The notes beneath the pieces were generated by a model. The model saw only the letters and a program-made list of their open reading frames with translations, was not told the origin of the DNA and ran no database searches. The position numbers and the translations under genes were made by a program. Shown piece by piece: positions 12,053 through 21,646 of a stretch of DNA of 64,000 nt. The stretch's first letter is position 1. Every line of letters starts with the position of its first letter. Source of the stretch: Pseudomonas sp. JUb42 (lineage in GTDB: Bacteria > Pseudomonadota > Gammaproteobacteria > Pseudomonadales > Pseudomonadaceae); contig NZ_JANUFD010000006.1 of NCBI RefSeq assembly GCF_024807945.1, positions 310,001-374,000 of the forward strand. Reading direction: 5' to 3'.

Positions 12053-14173
12053 TTAAACACCACCGACCGGCGATGCCGGCTGCTCGCTGCTCGACAGCGT
12101 CAAGCGACGGGCTTCGCCGCTATGGATATCGGCGATAAAGCGCTGGGCAGGGAGTGGATGGCCGAGCAGATAGCCTTGCAGCGAATCACACCCCAGACGG
12201 GTGAGGAAGCTCTGCTGCTGGTCCGTTTCGACGCCTTCGGCAACGATGCGCAGGTTAAGCGCCTGCCCCATGGCGACAATTGCCGAAACGATTGCCGCGT
12301 CATCGCTGTCCTGTTCCAGATCGCGGACGAAGCCACGGTCGATTTTCAGCTCGTTGGCCGGCAGGCGCTTGAGGTACATCAGGCTCGAATAACCGGTGCC
12401 GAAATCGTCGATGGACAGGTCTACGCCCATGTCCGCCAGTTGCTGCAACACTTCCATGCTCGCGTCGGCATCGCTCATGGCGGTGGTTTCGGTAATTTCC
12501 AGGGTCAGGCAATTGGCTGGCAGCCGGTTACGCACCAGCGCCGACGCCACTGTATTGACCAGCCCCGCGTGACAGAACTGCAGCGCCGACAGGTTCACCG
12601 CGATGCGCCAGTGCACGTAACCCAGCTCATACCATTCGCGCATCTGCCGACAGGCTTCGTCCAGCACCCATTCGCCGATGGGAATGATCAACCCGGTTTT
12701 TTCCGCCAGGCCGATAAAACGGTCCGGCGCGACCAGACCCTGCTCCGGATGATTCCAACGCAACAGTGCTTCGGCGCCTACCGGCAGGCCGCTGACGGCG
12801 TCGAACTTGGGCTGGTAATACAGGCAGAAATGCTTCTCGCGCAGGGCCAGGCGCAAGTCCTGCAACAGCTGCAACTGGTTGCGCGCATCGGTATTCATTG
12901 AGGTTTCGAAGAAGCTGTAGCCGTTCTTACCCGCCGCCTTGGCGTGGTACATGGCGGCATCGGCATTCATCAGTAATTCGTGGGCGTTGAGGCCCTTGCC
13001 CGGATAAATGGCGATACCGATGCTGACCGAGACCTGCACGGTATGTTCGGCCAGGGCGAACGGCTGGCACACCACGCTGACCTGACGGGCCGCAATGGAA
13101 GCCGCATCCTCGGCATGACGCAGCTCCACCAGCAGGACGAACTCGTCACCGCCGATCCGCGCCAAGGTATCTTCATGGTGCAGGTTGCCGCGCAGGCGCG
13201 CCGCCACATCACAGAGCAACTGATCGCCGACATGATGGCCGAAGGCATCGTTGACCGGCTTGAAGCTGTCCAGGTCCATGAACATCAGGGCAAAACAGCC
13301 GCCTGTGCCGCTGACACGCTGGATCGCCTCTTCGATGCGTTGCGCCAGCAGTTCGCGGTTGGGCAGGCCGGTCAGGGTGTCGTGCAGTGCCCGGTGGGTC
13401 AGCTCACGGTTGGCCTTGCGCAGGGAGTTGGACAGCTCGGCGGTACGGGCTTCCATCCGCGCATCGAGAATCGACGCCATCAGGGTGATCGTCAACACCG
13501 CCAGGCAGGTGATCAGCACCAGGCTATAGAGGCCATCGGAGCGAATGCCGTTGATCAGTGCGCCACAGAAACTGTTGTCCGCGAAGTTCGCTGCGAGCAT
13601 GCCGGTGTAATGCATGCCGACAATCGCCAGCCCCATGATCACCGCTGCCCCGCCCCGGACCAGCTTGACCCAGGGGGTTTGCTGGCGCAGGCGAAAGGCA
13701 ATCCACAGCGCGGCGCCCGAGGCGACGATGGCGATGACAAACGACAGGATCAGCCACACCGGCTCGTAAGTAAGACCCGGCTCCATGCGCAAGGCGGCCA
13801 TGCCGGTGTAGTGCATGGCGCTGATACCGGCCCCCATGAACAAGGCTCCCAGGACCAGCTGCAGCTTGGGCAGCTGCGGCTGGCTGACCAGCCACAGGGC
13901 AAAGCCTGAAGAAAGCATGGCAATCAGCAGCGACAGCAGAGTGATGCCCAGATCGAAACCCAGATCGATGGGCAGCTCGAAGGCCAGCATGCCGATAAAG
14001 TGCATCGACCAGATGCCCACCCCCATGGAGAACGCCCCACCGGCCATCCACCACCACGCAGCACGGCCTCGGGCCGAGGCGATGCGCCCGGCCAGATCCA
14101 GAGCGGTATAGGAGGCAAGAATGGCCACCAGAGTGGAAATCAAGACGAGGGAGGGAGAGTAGCTGCCGATCAT
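12053..14173 (-). CDS. MHYT-GGDEF-EAL c-di-GMP signalling protein
   Basis: An inner-membrane protein of 706 residues. The N-terminal sensor is an MHYT domain with seven hydrophobic segments (about residues 5-250) and three repeats of the motif (SMHFIGM, AMHYTGM, GMHYTGM), proposed in the family to bind copper and sense diatomic gases. It is followed by a GGDEF domain with an intact GGDEF signature (near residue 341) and an EAL domain with EALLRW (near 466) and DDFGTGYSSL, so both cyclase and phosphodiesterase signatures are intact. I chose the ATG at 14173; a longer open frame upstream (to 14287) encodes a polar stretch not expected before the first membrane segment. P. aeruginosa MucR, which affects alginate, is of this type; orthology is likely but not proven. 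Confidence 0.92.
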   Translation of the reverse strand: MIGSYSPSLVLISTLVAILASYTALDLAGRIASARGRAAWWWMAGGAFSMGVGIWSMHFIGMLAFELPIDLGFDLGITLLSLLIAMLSSGFALWLVSQPQLPKLQLVLGALFMGAGISAMHYTGMAALRMEPGLTYEPVWLILSFVIAIVASGAALWIAFRLRQQTPWVKLVRGGAAVIMGLAIVGMHYTGMLAANFADNSFCGALINGIRSDGLYSLVLITCLAVLTITLMASILDARMEARTAELSNSLRKANRELTHRALHDTLTGLPNRELLAQRIEEAIQRVSGTGGCFALMFMDLDSFKPVNDAFGHHVGDQLLCDVAARLRGNLHHEDTLARIGGDEFVLLVELRHAEDAASIAARQVSVVCQPFALAEHTVQVSVSIGIAIYPGKGLNAHELLMNADAAMYHAKAAGKNGYSFFETSMNTDARNQLQLLQDLRLALREKHFCLYYQPKFDAVSGLPVGAEALLRWNHPEQGLVAPDRFIGLAEKTGLIIPIGEWVLDEACRQMREWYELGYVHWRIAVNLSALQFCHAGLVNTVASALVRNRLPANCLTLEITETTAMSDADASMEVLQQLADMGVDLSIDDFGTGYSSLMYLKRLPANELKIDRGFVRDLEQDSDDAAIVSAIVAMGQALNLRIVAEGVETDQQQSFLTRLGCDSLQGYLLGHPLPAQRFIADIHSGEARRLTLSSSEQPASPVGGV

Positions 14174-14348
14174 AGTTTGGAAAGACCCACGAGGAGATGA
14201 GCCTCCATGCACGCGATAATGTGACAATTGTACAAGAGCCAAGGGACTTGTAGAGGTTTTCCTGCGGAAAATATGGCTCTTTGCCACGCCGCCCGTCGTC
14301 GCGCATTCTATCTCAACCTTCTCCCCCTCCCGGTAGCCCCTACGACGC

Positions 14349-16364
14349 TTAAGCCAGCCCTCCCGCCACTGCGGCAGACGCTCCCAGTACCAGGCTCACG
14401 CCGACCATCCGTCCAACTTTCTTTGTCGACGTAACACGCTTGTTGGTGCGACTGTCGAAAATCACCGTCCGGTAACGGAAATAATTGCCCCATAGCTCCC
14501 GTGAACCGATGGTGTCGTGCAGGAACCAGGCACGCGAGTCATGCACATGCTCGTCAAGCAGTGCGATCAATGCAGCCTGCGGCAAGGACTCATCAAACAG
14601 TTTCTGACGACATTGCTCGCCAATGTTCTTGATCTGCTTGTGCTCTCGCGGCTCATCATCGTCGTTGAGCAGGTTGATCGTATCCTTGAGCAGCACGTCC
14701 GCCACCCAACCTGCCGTACTGGTCTGATTGCGTCGCCAACCGTGATAGTCATGCTCGAACTCAATGGCGGCCTCGCGCATCTGCTGCTGATCGATGCTCC
14801 CCTGGTACGGCGGCGGGCAGATATAGCGCTTGAGGATCTGCAACTCATCGGGCTGACCACGGATCTTGCTGCGCTGGGCCTTGATGGCGTCGATCTCGGT
14901 CTGACGCTCGGCCTTCAACGCGGCCTGCCGGGAAGTATTAGCCTGCATGGCCAGGCCGAAAAAGGGCTGGTTGGCGTAGCTACCACGGCCATAGCGTTCA
15001 ATCCGCCAACCGGTCAACCAACCCAATTGTTCGACCAGAATTTCCTCCAGGCTGCATCTCATGCGTGTGACTTCATAGCTTGCGGTCGCCGGGCAACGGG
15101 CTTCCTCATGCATTCTCAGGGTGTGACGCCAGGCATTGAAGCGTTCGATCAACTGCGCGCTGATCTCGAACTCCTGTTGCACCGCCTGACTCATCTGGCG
15201 CTGCGGCTGGATCTGCAGCAGCGCGTCCGGTAATTGCGTCACAGTAAGGGGCGCACCTGCGGCAAACGCGGCGGCATATAAGTCGTGCAAGACAATCTGC
15301 GAGAGCAATTCGCCCTGCCCTCCACGAGCCTTGCCTTGCGCACCTGGCGCGTAACCACCGCCGACGTCCGAGTGCATGCCAGGGTAAATCACCTCCCTGG
15401 CAAAATCGGGGTAATAGCCATCGGTGTAGCGAATCGAGTCCAGGGCAAAGCACAAGCGTTGCTCATGGGCCGCAACATAGTGGCGGCAAACCTTGATCAA
15501 GCCCGGAAAGCGCGCGCTGTCGGGCAGCGACTGAGTACCATCGGCCCAGTCCATATGGCCTTCGGTAAAGGGGGTGGCACGGGCACTGCCTACAGAGGCC
15601 ACGGTATCAATCAGGCCCAGGAACTCGATGTTCAGAGGAATACCCAACACCTGCTGCTGAGGAATCACCGCGTCGCTTGAAGTCAGGAGCAATTCGCTCA
15701 ACCAACTGACAAATGTCCGCGCCTGGGCCGCACCGCGGGAAAAGCCATAGATATAGAGCCTGATCTGCGCGGGTGCGGATTGACCGGCTACCCGGCGGGC
15801 CCGCAATGGCTTGAGCAGCGATACCAGCGCCCGGCGCCGCCGTCCCTTGCCCAGCGCCGTCAGCGGCCAGGTGGTCGCCATGGCACGGAGCTTTTCCTGC
15901 AAGATCGCTGTCGGCACAGACTGCTCGGTCAAGGTGACTGTCAGGGCATCGACCAATTGCAGTAACGCCCAGTTGATCCGGTCTTCACCCCGATTGGCGA
16001 AGGCCATGCCCAGGGTAGTGAAGTCCAGCTCGCCGATCTCCGGAAAAGGAGCGCCGACGCCGGGGATGTAACAAGCGAAGCAACCATCCTGCGGCTCTGC
16101 CAGGGTGGCGTGGTACAGACGGGCGATGTTGGTCGGACACGGTGGCGCGGCCTGACGGGTATCGTAGGTTTCGTTATGCCGGGTGCCATCGAAGAAAACA
16201 CTGATATGCAGATTATGCGGCGCCAGTGATTCGTCCGCCGAGCCAACCTCGCCCACTTGTTTATAGTAATTTGCCATTATCTGTTGCGGTTCAACAGACA
16301 ATCGTCCTTCACGAGGGAAAGGTGCCGGTGCATAAACCGGCTCGTTAACACATGTTTTATACAT
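14349..16364 (-). CDS. T6SS phospholipase effector, Tle1 type (DUF2235)
   Basis: 671 residues with the DUF2235 alpha/beta-hydrolase fold typical of Tle1 antibacterial lipases. The fold starts at ISVFFDGTRHN (residues 54-63). The nucleophile is Ser209 in YGFSRGAA, with probable triad partners Asp253 in LGLIDTVASVG and His331 in GMHSDVGGGY. The family hydrolyses phospholipids of the target cell. The last 20 residues are hydrophobic and glycine/alanine-rich. The start has AAGGA about 11 bases upstream. It lies 450 bases downstream of the TssM-like gene in the same direction and probably has its own promoter. Tle1 genes are usually paired with an immunity gene, but no such gene is seen in the 175 bases downstream or in the gap upstream. 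Confidence 0.9.
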   Translation of the reverse strand: MYKTCVNEPVYAPAPFPREGRLSVEPQQIMANYYKQVGEVGSADESLAPHNLHISVFFDGTRHNETYDTRQAAPPCPTNIARLYHATLAEPQDGCFACYIPGVGAPFPEIGELDFTTLGMAFANRGEDRINWALLQLVDALTVTLTEQSVPTAILQEKLRAMATTWPLTALGKGRRRRALVSLLKPLRARRVAGQSAPAQIRLYIYGFSRGAAQARTFVSWLSELLLTSSDAVIPQQQVLGIPLNIEFLGLIDTVASVGSARATPFTEGHMDWADGTQSLPDSARFPGLIKVCRHYVAAHEQRLCFALDSIRYTDGYYPDFAREVIYPGMHSDVGGGYAPGAQGKARGGQGELLSQIVLHDLYAAAFAAGAPLTVTQLPDALLQIQPQRQMSQAVQQEFEISAQLIERFNAWRHTLRMHEEARCPATASYEVTRMRCSLEEILVEQLGWLTGWRIERYGRGSYANQPFFGLAMQANTSRQAALKAERQTEIDAIKAQRSKIRGQPDELQILKRYICPPPYQGSIDQQQMREAAIEFEHDYHGWRRNQTSTAGWVADVLLKDTINLLNDDDEPREHKQIKNIGEQCRQKLFDESLPQAALIALLDEHVHDSRAWFLHDTIGSRELWGNYFRYRTVIFDSRTNKRVTSTKKVGRMVGVSLVLGASAAVAGGLA

Positions 16365-16813
16365 ACAACCAGAAATCCTTCATTCCGACACTAGTTTGAG
16401 TCGGGTGCTACAGATGGATACCGCTTAATGGCCTAGCATCTTTCAGACATGCATGCAGGAACGCAGCGCCCGCCAGCGAACACAAACAAGCCTCAAGATA
16501 GAGGCTTGATCGTCAATCGAAGCGTACGGATTAGTCCTTGAAGGACCGCCTTGATAATGGGCAGTCGTCAGATAAAGTAAATTGCCATGTTATCGCAGTA
16601 GATTAGTCACAAGAGTTAAGATGTGCTTCACACCCGGTAACGGTGAATTATCTCGAGCAACTAATCCATAGCCATACTGACATTTAGGAAAACTCTTCTA
16701 AATTGTCGGAATAGTCCTACAAGCTAGTGGGTAACTTGTGAAGGCATAACCAACCATTTGAATTGATGCCAACGGGTTTACCCCCATAACAGAGTAAACC
16801 GGCTTATTCAGCC
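16365..16813. other. Gap inside the T6SS island between the TssM-like and Tle1 genes
   Basis: About 450 bases, less GC-rich than the flanking genes, with no open frame that looks coding. It should contain the tle1 promoter. A hairpin at 16487-16508 is listed separately, and a compact GTCCTT-G-AAGGAC repeat lies near 16534. The position next to tle1 is where an immunity gene could be expected, but I see neither an intact one nor a recognisable remnant. Confidence 0.55.
16487..16508 (-). terminator. Possible terminator hairpin after the TssM-like gene
   Basis: An 8-bp stem CAAGCCTC / GAGGCTTG with a 6-base loop. Read on the minus strand it is followed by TTTGTG, a weak T-tract. It lies about 310 bases beyond the TssM-like stop codon and ahead of tle1, so it could end the VgrG/PAAR/TssM-like transcript. 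Confidence 0.4.
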
Positions 16814-19800
16814 CTAGCCACGGTGCGAAGATGTTCCGCCCGCCCCGCCGCTCTCGAGAAAAATCTGCCTGGGCAACTTGAACCCCCGCAGCTTGAGCAA
16901 CGCCAACGGCCCCGCACCCAGCTCGGTGCGCAGATGCCAAGTCAGGTTCAGGCCGTCGGGGGCGGTGATTTCCACGCGGTAGCGGCTGTCGCCGTCGTCC
17001 AGTGTGGTCACCTTGGCTTTTTCCAACAGGCGAATCAGGCCCCAGGTACCGGCGAAGTCGCCGTACAGGCGTTCGCTGGCCTTGACGCTGGTCCAGGTCA
17101 GCATCGCCCCTGGGTGATCGCCGCGCCCCGGCCAGTTGAAGCGTTGCCAGAATTCGCGCTGGTTGAAGTAGTGGTGCTTTTCGCCATTGAGCACGAAGGT
17201 GGTGTTGACGATGTCCCGCACCGGCTTGCCCTGCAGCTCGAAACTCAGGCCCATGCCGCCGTCGGTGTAGAGCACGTCGGCCAGTTCGCCGAGCTGGTTG
17301 ATGGCCTTGAGAAACTGCGGGTTCAGGCGCAAACCCTGGCTATGGCGCGGGTCGGCGACCCAGCGATTGCCTTCCTTGCGCACCACCCCACTTAACTGCT
17401 GTTGCAGAAACTGCTCGATGCGCCCGGAGTCGGCACGGATCAGTTGCCCGAGCATGGGCAACGAGGCGTCGCTGTTGGTGGCGGCGAAGGGATAGCGGCT
17501 GGCGAAAGCAGTGTTCCAGTGGTCGACGATTGCCCGCTGCCATTGCTGGTTAAGCGCCCGCGCCGAAGGTTGCAGCACGTGCTGCCAGGCCTGGTCCAGG
17601 GGCTGGACGAACAGGGTCTGGCCAATCGTGCCCCACTCGGCGCCGAGGCTGGCGGCGATCAGGTTGGCGTAGGCCTGGGTGTCGGTCAGCTCGACGCTAT
17701 TGCCCTGAAACACGTTCTGCGCCAGGGCCTGGCTGATGGCCTGAGGATCGGTTGCCTGACTGATCTGTTGCAGCTTCAGGCGGACCCGCGTCACTTGAGT
17801 GAGGAAGGCTTGCAGGCTCAGGCTGGCGTTGCCTTTGTTTTCCGGGTCGGTGCCCAGCAGGGCCAGCAAGGGGCCGAAGGTGGCGTCCAGCGGGCCGCTC
17901 GGGCCTTGGCCCAGTTGATCGATGGCGGTTGTTTTGTCCTGGCTGATCAACTTTTGTGCGGAGTTAATGAGAGAGTCGGCCAAGGCCTGACTGCGAGTCC
18001 CCGCACGGCCTTGGTAGGCCAGGGCATTGACCAGGGCAATCAGCGGCGACTGACGCACATCGCTCATCATCGTCAGTTGGTCGATGACTTCACCGAGGCT
18101 ATCGGTCCGGTGCCAGCGCAGGCTATTGAGAAAATCCAGCCAGACGCCGCTGTAGTCCTGAAAATAGCGCTCGGTGAGGCGCTGCTTGAGCATCGCCGGG
18201 GTCAACTCCACCGCCAGTTCGCCGGGCGCATCACTGAGCACCCAGTCGATTTCCTCACGCCGCGCCTCGGCAATCTCATCGATGGAGCGACGCACCTGAC
18301 CTTCCCAGGCCTGACGGGTAAACACGCCCGGCACATTGGCCGTGGTGGAAAACAGCGTCCAGGCCTCGGCATCGCCGACCATCTGCCGCAGATTCAGGTC
18401 GGGAAATTGATTGGCGCTGCGGTCGAGCACCTGCTGGTACAAGGCGGCCTCGGCATTGCGCTGCCCCAGTTGGCCGATAAGGATCTGCCGGACCTTGGCA
18501 ATCAGCACGGGATCGGCATCGATGCGCCAGTCCGGATGGGCGGGTAATTGTTCGACGTAGAACTGCCAGAGATTGGGTTTAAGTCCATCGCGCACCGGCG
18601 CACTGTCACTCATGGCTTTGATCAAAAATGCGGGATCGGCTTTGTGCGGCTGCGCCAACATCAAATAGGCCTTGAGCGGCTCATAGGCATGCCGCGCTGC
18701 TTCGGCCCGCTCCGGACTGCCGGGTTTAAGCGCGACCAACTCACTCAACTGGCCTTGCAGATGGGCGACCATGGGGTCGCGGATCAGCCGGGAATTGGCC
18801 TCGACATAACGCGGCCACAGGGCGTCGAGAAGGATGTCGTTTTTACTGAGGCCGAAGCGCAAGTGCCAGGGCACGCCGTTTTGTGCGCGGTAGTCCAGGC
18901 GCGCGACTTCGTGGGCCAGGTTATGGAGGGCCAGGATTTGCTCGTGCGGGGTTTGCGCCTGTTGCAGAGAGGTCAGGGTGTTTTGCTCTTGGAGGATAAG
19001 CGCACGGTTGCCGTTGAAGGACAGGAGCAGGCCGATGGTGCCGATTAGCGCCGACGCCATGAACACGGCATAAACCATCCGGGTAACAGGCCAACCGAGG
19101 CGACGGCCTTTACCGCCGCGCTCGCCGAGCACGCCCTGCCAGGCCGCGTCCGCGCACCAATGGTTACTCTGCAGATCCTGCGCTTGAGCGGCGGGCAACG
19201 GCAGGCTGAACCACAGGCCGCGCAGGGGCAAACCGTAGGCGAACTCGCCGAGCAGCGGCGTCAGGACCTTGCGCCACCGAGCAATGCCTTCCACGTGCAA
19301 ATCACGGGACAGGCGCGTCAAAAAGTCATGGGTGATCTTGACCTTCATCTGCTTCCAGCCAAGCTGACGCAGCGGGTCCACCAGTTGCGTGAGGCTGTCT
19401 TCCAATTGCTGCGCGGTAAAGCGTGCCGCCAGGCTTACGCCCACCGGCTGGGTGTCACGCCCGGTCTGCGGCGACAGACTGGCACAGACCTGCCACAGAT
19501 GGATCGGCAACTGCCAGTGCAGCGAGCGCGCCAGATCCTGCAGGCGGCGCACGCCCTGACTCATCGCCGCCGCATCGCTGCTGCGGGTCTTGTCCAGCGC
19601 CCAGATCACCCCGTCCAGCGCCCGCCAGCGACTCAGGCCCTGCCACTGCTCGGCAAAGGTGACCTTCAATTCATCCTGCGCTCGGCCGCCCCACAGCAAT
19701 ACGCTGTGCTGGCCTTCCAGCCAGTGCTTGTCGGTCAGGCCGGGGGCGATGGCTTCGACGTGTTCGGGTTTGCCGACCACCAGCAGCAACCGTACCTTGT

Positions 19801-20149
19801 AGCGCCAGAGAGGGCCGTAGTGTTCGCGCAGATAAGCACGCGCCTTCATCCCTGGGTTTGGCTCTGCGGACTTGGACTTTGCTGGCGCCAGTTCAAGCAC
19901 ATCGTCTGCAGGCCCCGGCGAATACCCCGAACGCCCCACCTGCCGCCCCAACCAATGATAACCGCCCAGGAACATAACCGTGACCAGCGTCGTCACCGTG
20001 ATCGCCCACAACCAAAACGCGTGTTGATCAGTGCCAGTGCGCATCCCCAGCCGCTCGGGGAACTGCCACACAGCTAGCCCCAGGGCCCCGCCCAGCAACA
20101 AAAGCGCGACAGCTACAGCCCCTATGCTCACAGAGCGTCGAAATTGCAT
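16814..20149 (-). CDS. Orphan TssM/ImcF-like T6SS protein without a P-loop
   Basis: 1111 residues with the TssM (IcmF/VasK) layout. Two N-terminal membrane helices (about 8-30 and 45-65) come first, then a cytoplasmic domain, a third helix near 356-378 and a long periplasmic part. The C-terminal ~130 residues carry the VasK/ImcF pattern (FNWPGRGDHPGAML, GDFAGTWGLIRLL, LRGFKLPRQIFL). In canonical TssM the cytoplasmic domain often carries a Walker A motif; here the matching strand reads LLLVVGKPEHVEAI, so no GKT/S is present. It follows the 410-aa gene by 10 bases, with TAGGA before its ATG. No other TssA-L core gene is in the window. I infer an accessory paralogue tied to this VgrG/PAAR/effector island, perhaps for effector loading or as an alternative membrane-complex part. 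Confidence 0.82.
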   Translation of the reverse strand: MQFRRSVSIGAVAVALLLLGGALGLAVWQFPERLGMRTGTDQHAFWLWAITVTTLVTVMFLGGYHWLGRQVGRSGYSPGPADDVLELAPAKSKSAEPNPGMKARAYLREHYGPLWRYKVRLLLVVGKPEHVEAIAPGLTDKHWLEGQHSVLLWGGRAQDELKVTFAEQWQGLSRWRALDGVIWALDKTRSSDAAAMSQGVRRLQDLARSLHWQLPIHLWQVCASLSPQTGRDTQPVGVSLAARFTAQQLEDSLTQLVDPLRQLGWKQMKVKITHDFLTRLSRDLHVEGIARWRKVLTPLLGEFAYGLPLRGLWFSLPLPAAQAQDLQSNHWCADAAWQGVLGERGGKGRRLGWPVTRMVYAVFMASALIGTIGLLLSFNGNRALILQEQNTLTSLQQAQTPHEQILALHNLAHEVARLDYRAQNGVPWHLRFGLSKNDILLDALWPRYVEANSRLIRDPMVAHLQGQLSELVALKPGSPERAEAARHAYEPLKAYLMLAQPHKADPAFLIKAMSDSAPVRDGLKPNLWQFYVEQLPAHPDWRIDADPVLIAKVRQILIGQLGQRNAEAALYQQVLDRSANQFPDLNLRQMVGDAEAWTLFSTTANVPGVFTRQAWEGQVRRSIDEIAEARREEIDWVLSDAPGELAVELTPAMLKQRLTERYFQDYSGVWLDFLNSLRWHRTDSLGEVIDQLTMMSDVRQSPLIALVNALAYQGRAGTRSQALADSLINSAQKLISQDKTTAIDQLGQGPSGPLDATFGPLLALLGTDPENKGNASLSLQAFLTQVTRVRLKLQQISQATDPQAISQALAQNVFQGNSVELTDTQAYANLIAASLGAEWGTIGQTLFVQPLDQAWQHVLQPSARALNQQWQRAIVDHWNTAFASRYPFAATNSDASLPMLGQLIRADSGRIEQFLQQQLSGVVRKEGNRWVADPRHSQGLRLNPQFLKAINQLGELADVLYTDGGMGLSFELQGKPVRDIVNTTFVLNGEKHHYFNQREFWQRFNWPGRGDHPGAMLTWTSVKASERLYGDFAGTWGLIRLLEKAKVTTLDDGDSRYRVEITAPDGLNLTWHLRTELGAGPLALLKLRGFKLPRQIFLESGGAGGTSSHRG

Positions 20150-20159
20150 ATTGAGTTTC

Positions 20160-21392
20160 CTACCTGGAAAGCGGTGGTGCAGGCATTACGACCGTGCACC
20201 AGAGCCCTGCCTCAACCGAGGGCTCGCCGCTGAAAATGAATTGCGGCCCGACGCCGCGTTGAAGGTTCTGCGTGGCAGCGGCAATGGCCAGCCACGGGGA
20301 GACGTGTCCCGGATGACCCAGCAGAGCATCCAGATCACAGAGTCCTTGTTTAGGCTTCGACGGCAGTCCCAGGTCGGTCAGGATCACGGGTATTGATGCA
20401 TCACGCTGCCGGTCGATGCCGACTTGCCAGACCTGCTCAATGGACTTCGCTTCCACCGGCACCCAATCCAGGGCCTGACGCGTGGCATAGAGCAGTGACG
20501 ATTCGGTGTCAGGCTCACGCGCCTGCTCAGGGCGATGCAGGTAAGCCAACGGCGGCAAGGTCGTTTGCGTCAGTCGGTTACCGAATAACAACCCGACTGC
20601 CGCTTCGGCCGTGCCAGTGGGCTGTGACGGGGCAATTTGCAGTGCCACCACCATCAATAGCGCCTGATCAGTAATACGCTGGTCCAGCCATTGATCCACC
20701 GCAGATAAGCCGTCGCCGTCGATGAATTCGCACGATTGACGAATGCTGGAATCAAACCATGCCTTTTCCCATAGCCTGCGTAGTTCGTTCCTCTGTAAAG
20801 GACTATCGACATCCAGCAACAGCGTTAGCGGCTGATTGTGAGGTAATGGCGCCAGCGCTTGCGCCATATCTCCAAGCACCTCTCCCAATACCCGACATAG
20901 CATCGCCTCAACGGTCTCATCGCTCCTCGCTGGCAAACGACTGTGCAGCGTTGTTTCACCTTGCGAGGATGGCTGGGTCTTAATGGCCTGGTTCTTGTTC
21001 AACAGCGAATCAAGTTGAGCGGCAGGTTGAACGTATGGTTCTCGCAACGCTGTGTACAGGCTCATGCCCAAGACCTGCTGAGAACGTCGGCCACGACGAA
21101 TCCTGCGCGTCAAGTCCTCTTGGCGAGCTTCATCCCAACCGTCCGCAACGCTTTGTTGGCCGATATATCCGGCTAATCGCACAAAACCCAGCACGCCCCA
21201 GATAGCCATGGGCACGCCGAAAACCATCTTCCAGAAGCTGGATGGCTGCTGATCTAAGGATTGAGTGCTGAACAGAACTCCCGCTGCCATCCCAATCAGC
21301 AAGAACAACGGCAATAACCCCAGCCAAAGCCAGATGCGAGGTCGTGAGGACCGCAATGCCGTCGCAGGAACTTTATCCAATCTGACTGGCAT
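20160..21392 (-). CDS. Unrecognised 410-aa membrane protein of the T6SS island
   Basis: I do not recognise a family with certainty. The protein begins MPVRLDKVPATALRSS, with two membrane segments (about residues 20-42 and 55-80), then a soluble domain of about 320 residues containing LTLLLDVDSPLQRNELRRLW and a C-terminal GLWCTVV. The ATG lies 2 bases after the PAAR stop codon, and the TssM-like gene follows by 10 bases, so the three are co-transcribed. An upstream in-frame GTG (21437) would overlap PAAR and is less likely. The fixed linkage suggests it works with the TssM-like protein or as an effector adaptor. A DUF2875/Tla3-type adaptor was considered but cannot be confirmed by eye. Confidence 0.75.
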   Translation of the reverse strand: MPVRLDKVPATALRSSRPRIWLWLGLLPLFLLIGMAAGVLFSTQSLDQQPSSFWKMVFGVPMAIWGVLGFVRLAGYIGQQSVADGWDEARQEDLTRRIRRGRRSQQVLGMSLYTALREPYVQPAAQLDSLLNKNQAIKTQPSSQGETTLHSRLPARSDETVEAMLCRVLGEVLGDMAQALAPLPHNQPLTLLLDVDSPLQRNELRRLWEKAWFDSSIRQSCEFIDGDGLSAVDQWLDQRITDQALLMVVALQIAPSQPTGTAEAAVGLLFGNRLTQTTLPPLAYLHRPEQAREPDTESSLLYATRQALDWVPVEAKSIEQVWQVGIDRQRDASIPVILTDLGLPSKPKQGLCDLDALLGHPGHVSPWLAIAAATQNLQRGVGPQFIFSGEPSVEAGLWCTVVMPAPPLSR

Positions 21393-21394
21393 GA

Positions 21395-21646
21395 CTAACT
21401 CGCTCGGGGCAGTGACGAAATCAACGTACAGCCGCACGCACAGCTATGCCCATGAAAAGCCACTGGCATGCCATTGTCCTTGAAAGTCGGATGTCCTTCC
21501 GCAATCACTGTTCGACCATGGGTCGGGCATTCCACCGGATCGCCCTTGCGAGCTACGCCGATACCGTCGAATTTCATGGCCCTAGAGCCAGAAAGGACTT
21601 TGCCGTCACTTGTTGTTTTGTCATCTATTCGAATGACACCCTTCAT
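21395..21646 (-). CDS. PAAR-domain T6SS spike-tip protein
   Basis: 83 residues beginning MKGVIRIDDKTTSDGKVLSG, a typical Pseudomonas PAAR start. Gly/Asp turns (GIGVARKGDPVECP), HGRTVIAEGHPTF and the Cys/His-rich end HGHSCACGCTLISSLP match the metal-binding cone that caps VgrG. The ATG has GGAG nine bases upstream, which favours it over a longer reading from 21694. It has no toxin extension, so it should work with separate effectors. It is the first gene of a tight cluster with the 410-aa membrane protein and the TssM-like gene, in the same direction as vgrG. Confidence 0.93.
   Translation of the reverse strand: MKGVIRIDDKTTSDGKVLSGSRAMKFDGIGVARKGDPVECPTHGRTVIAEGHPTFKDNGMPVAFHGHSCACGCTLISSLPRAS

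Noticed and set aside
16698-16940. 80-codon minus-strand frame at the end of the TssM-like gene, considered as a tle1 immunity gene
   Set aside because: It lies mostly within the TssM-like coding region in another frame and has no signal peptide or ribosome site.
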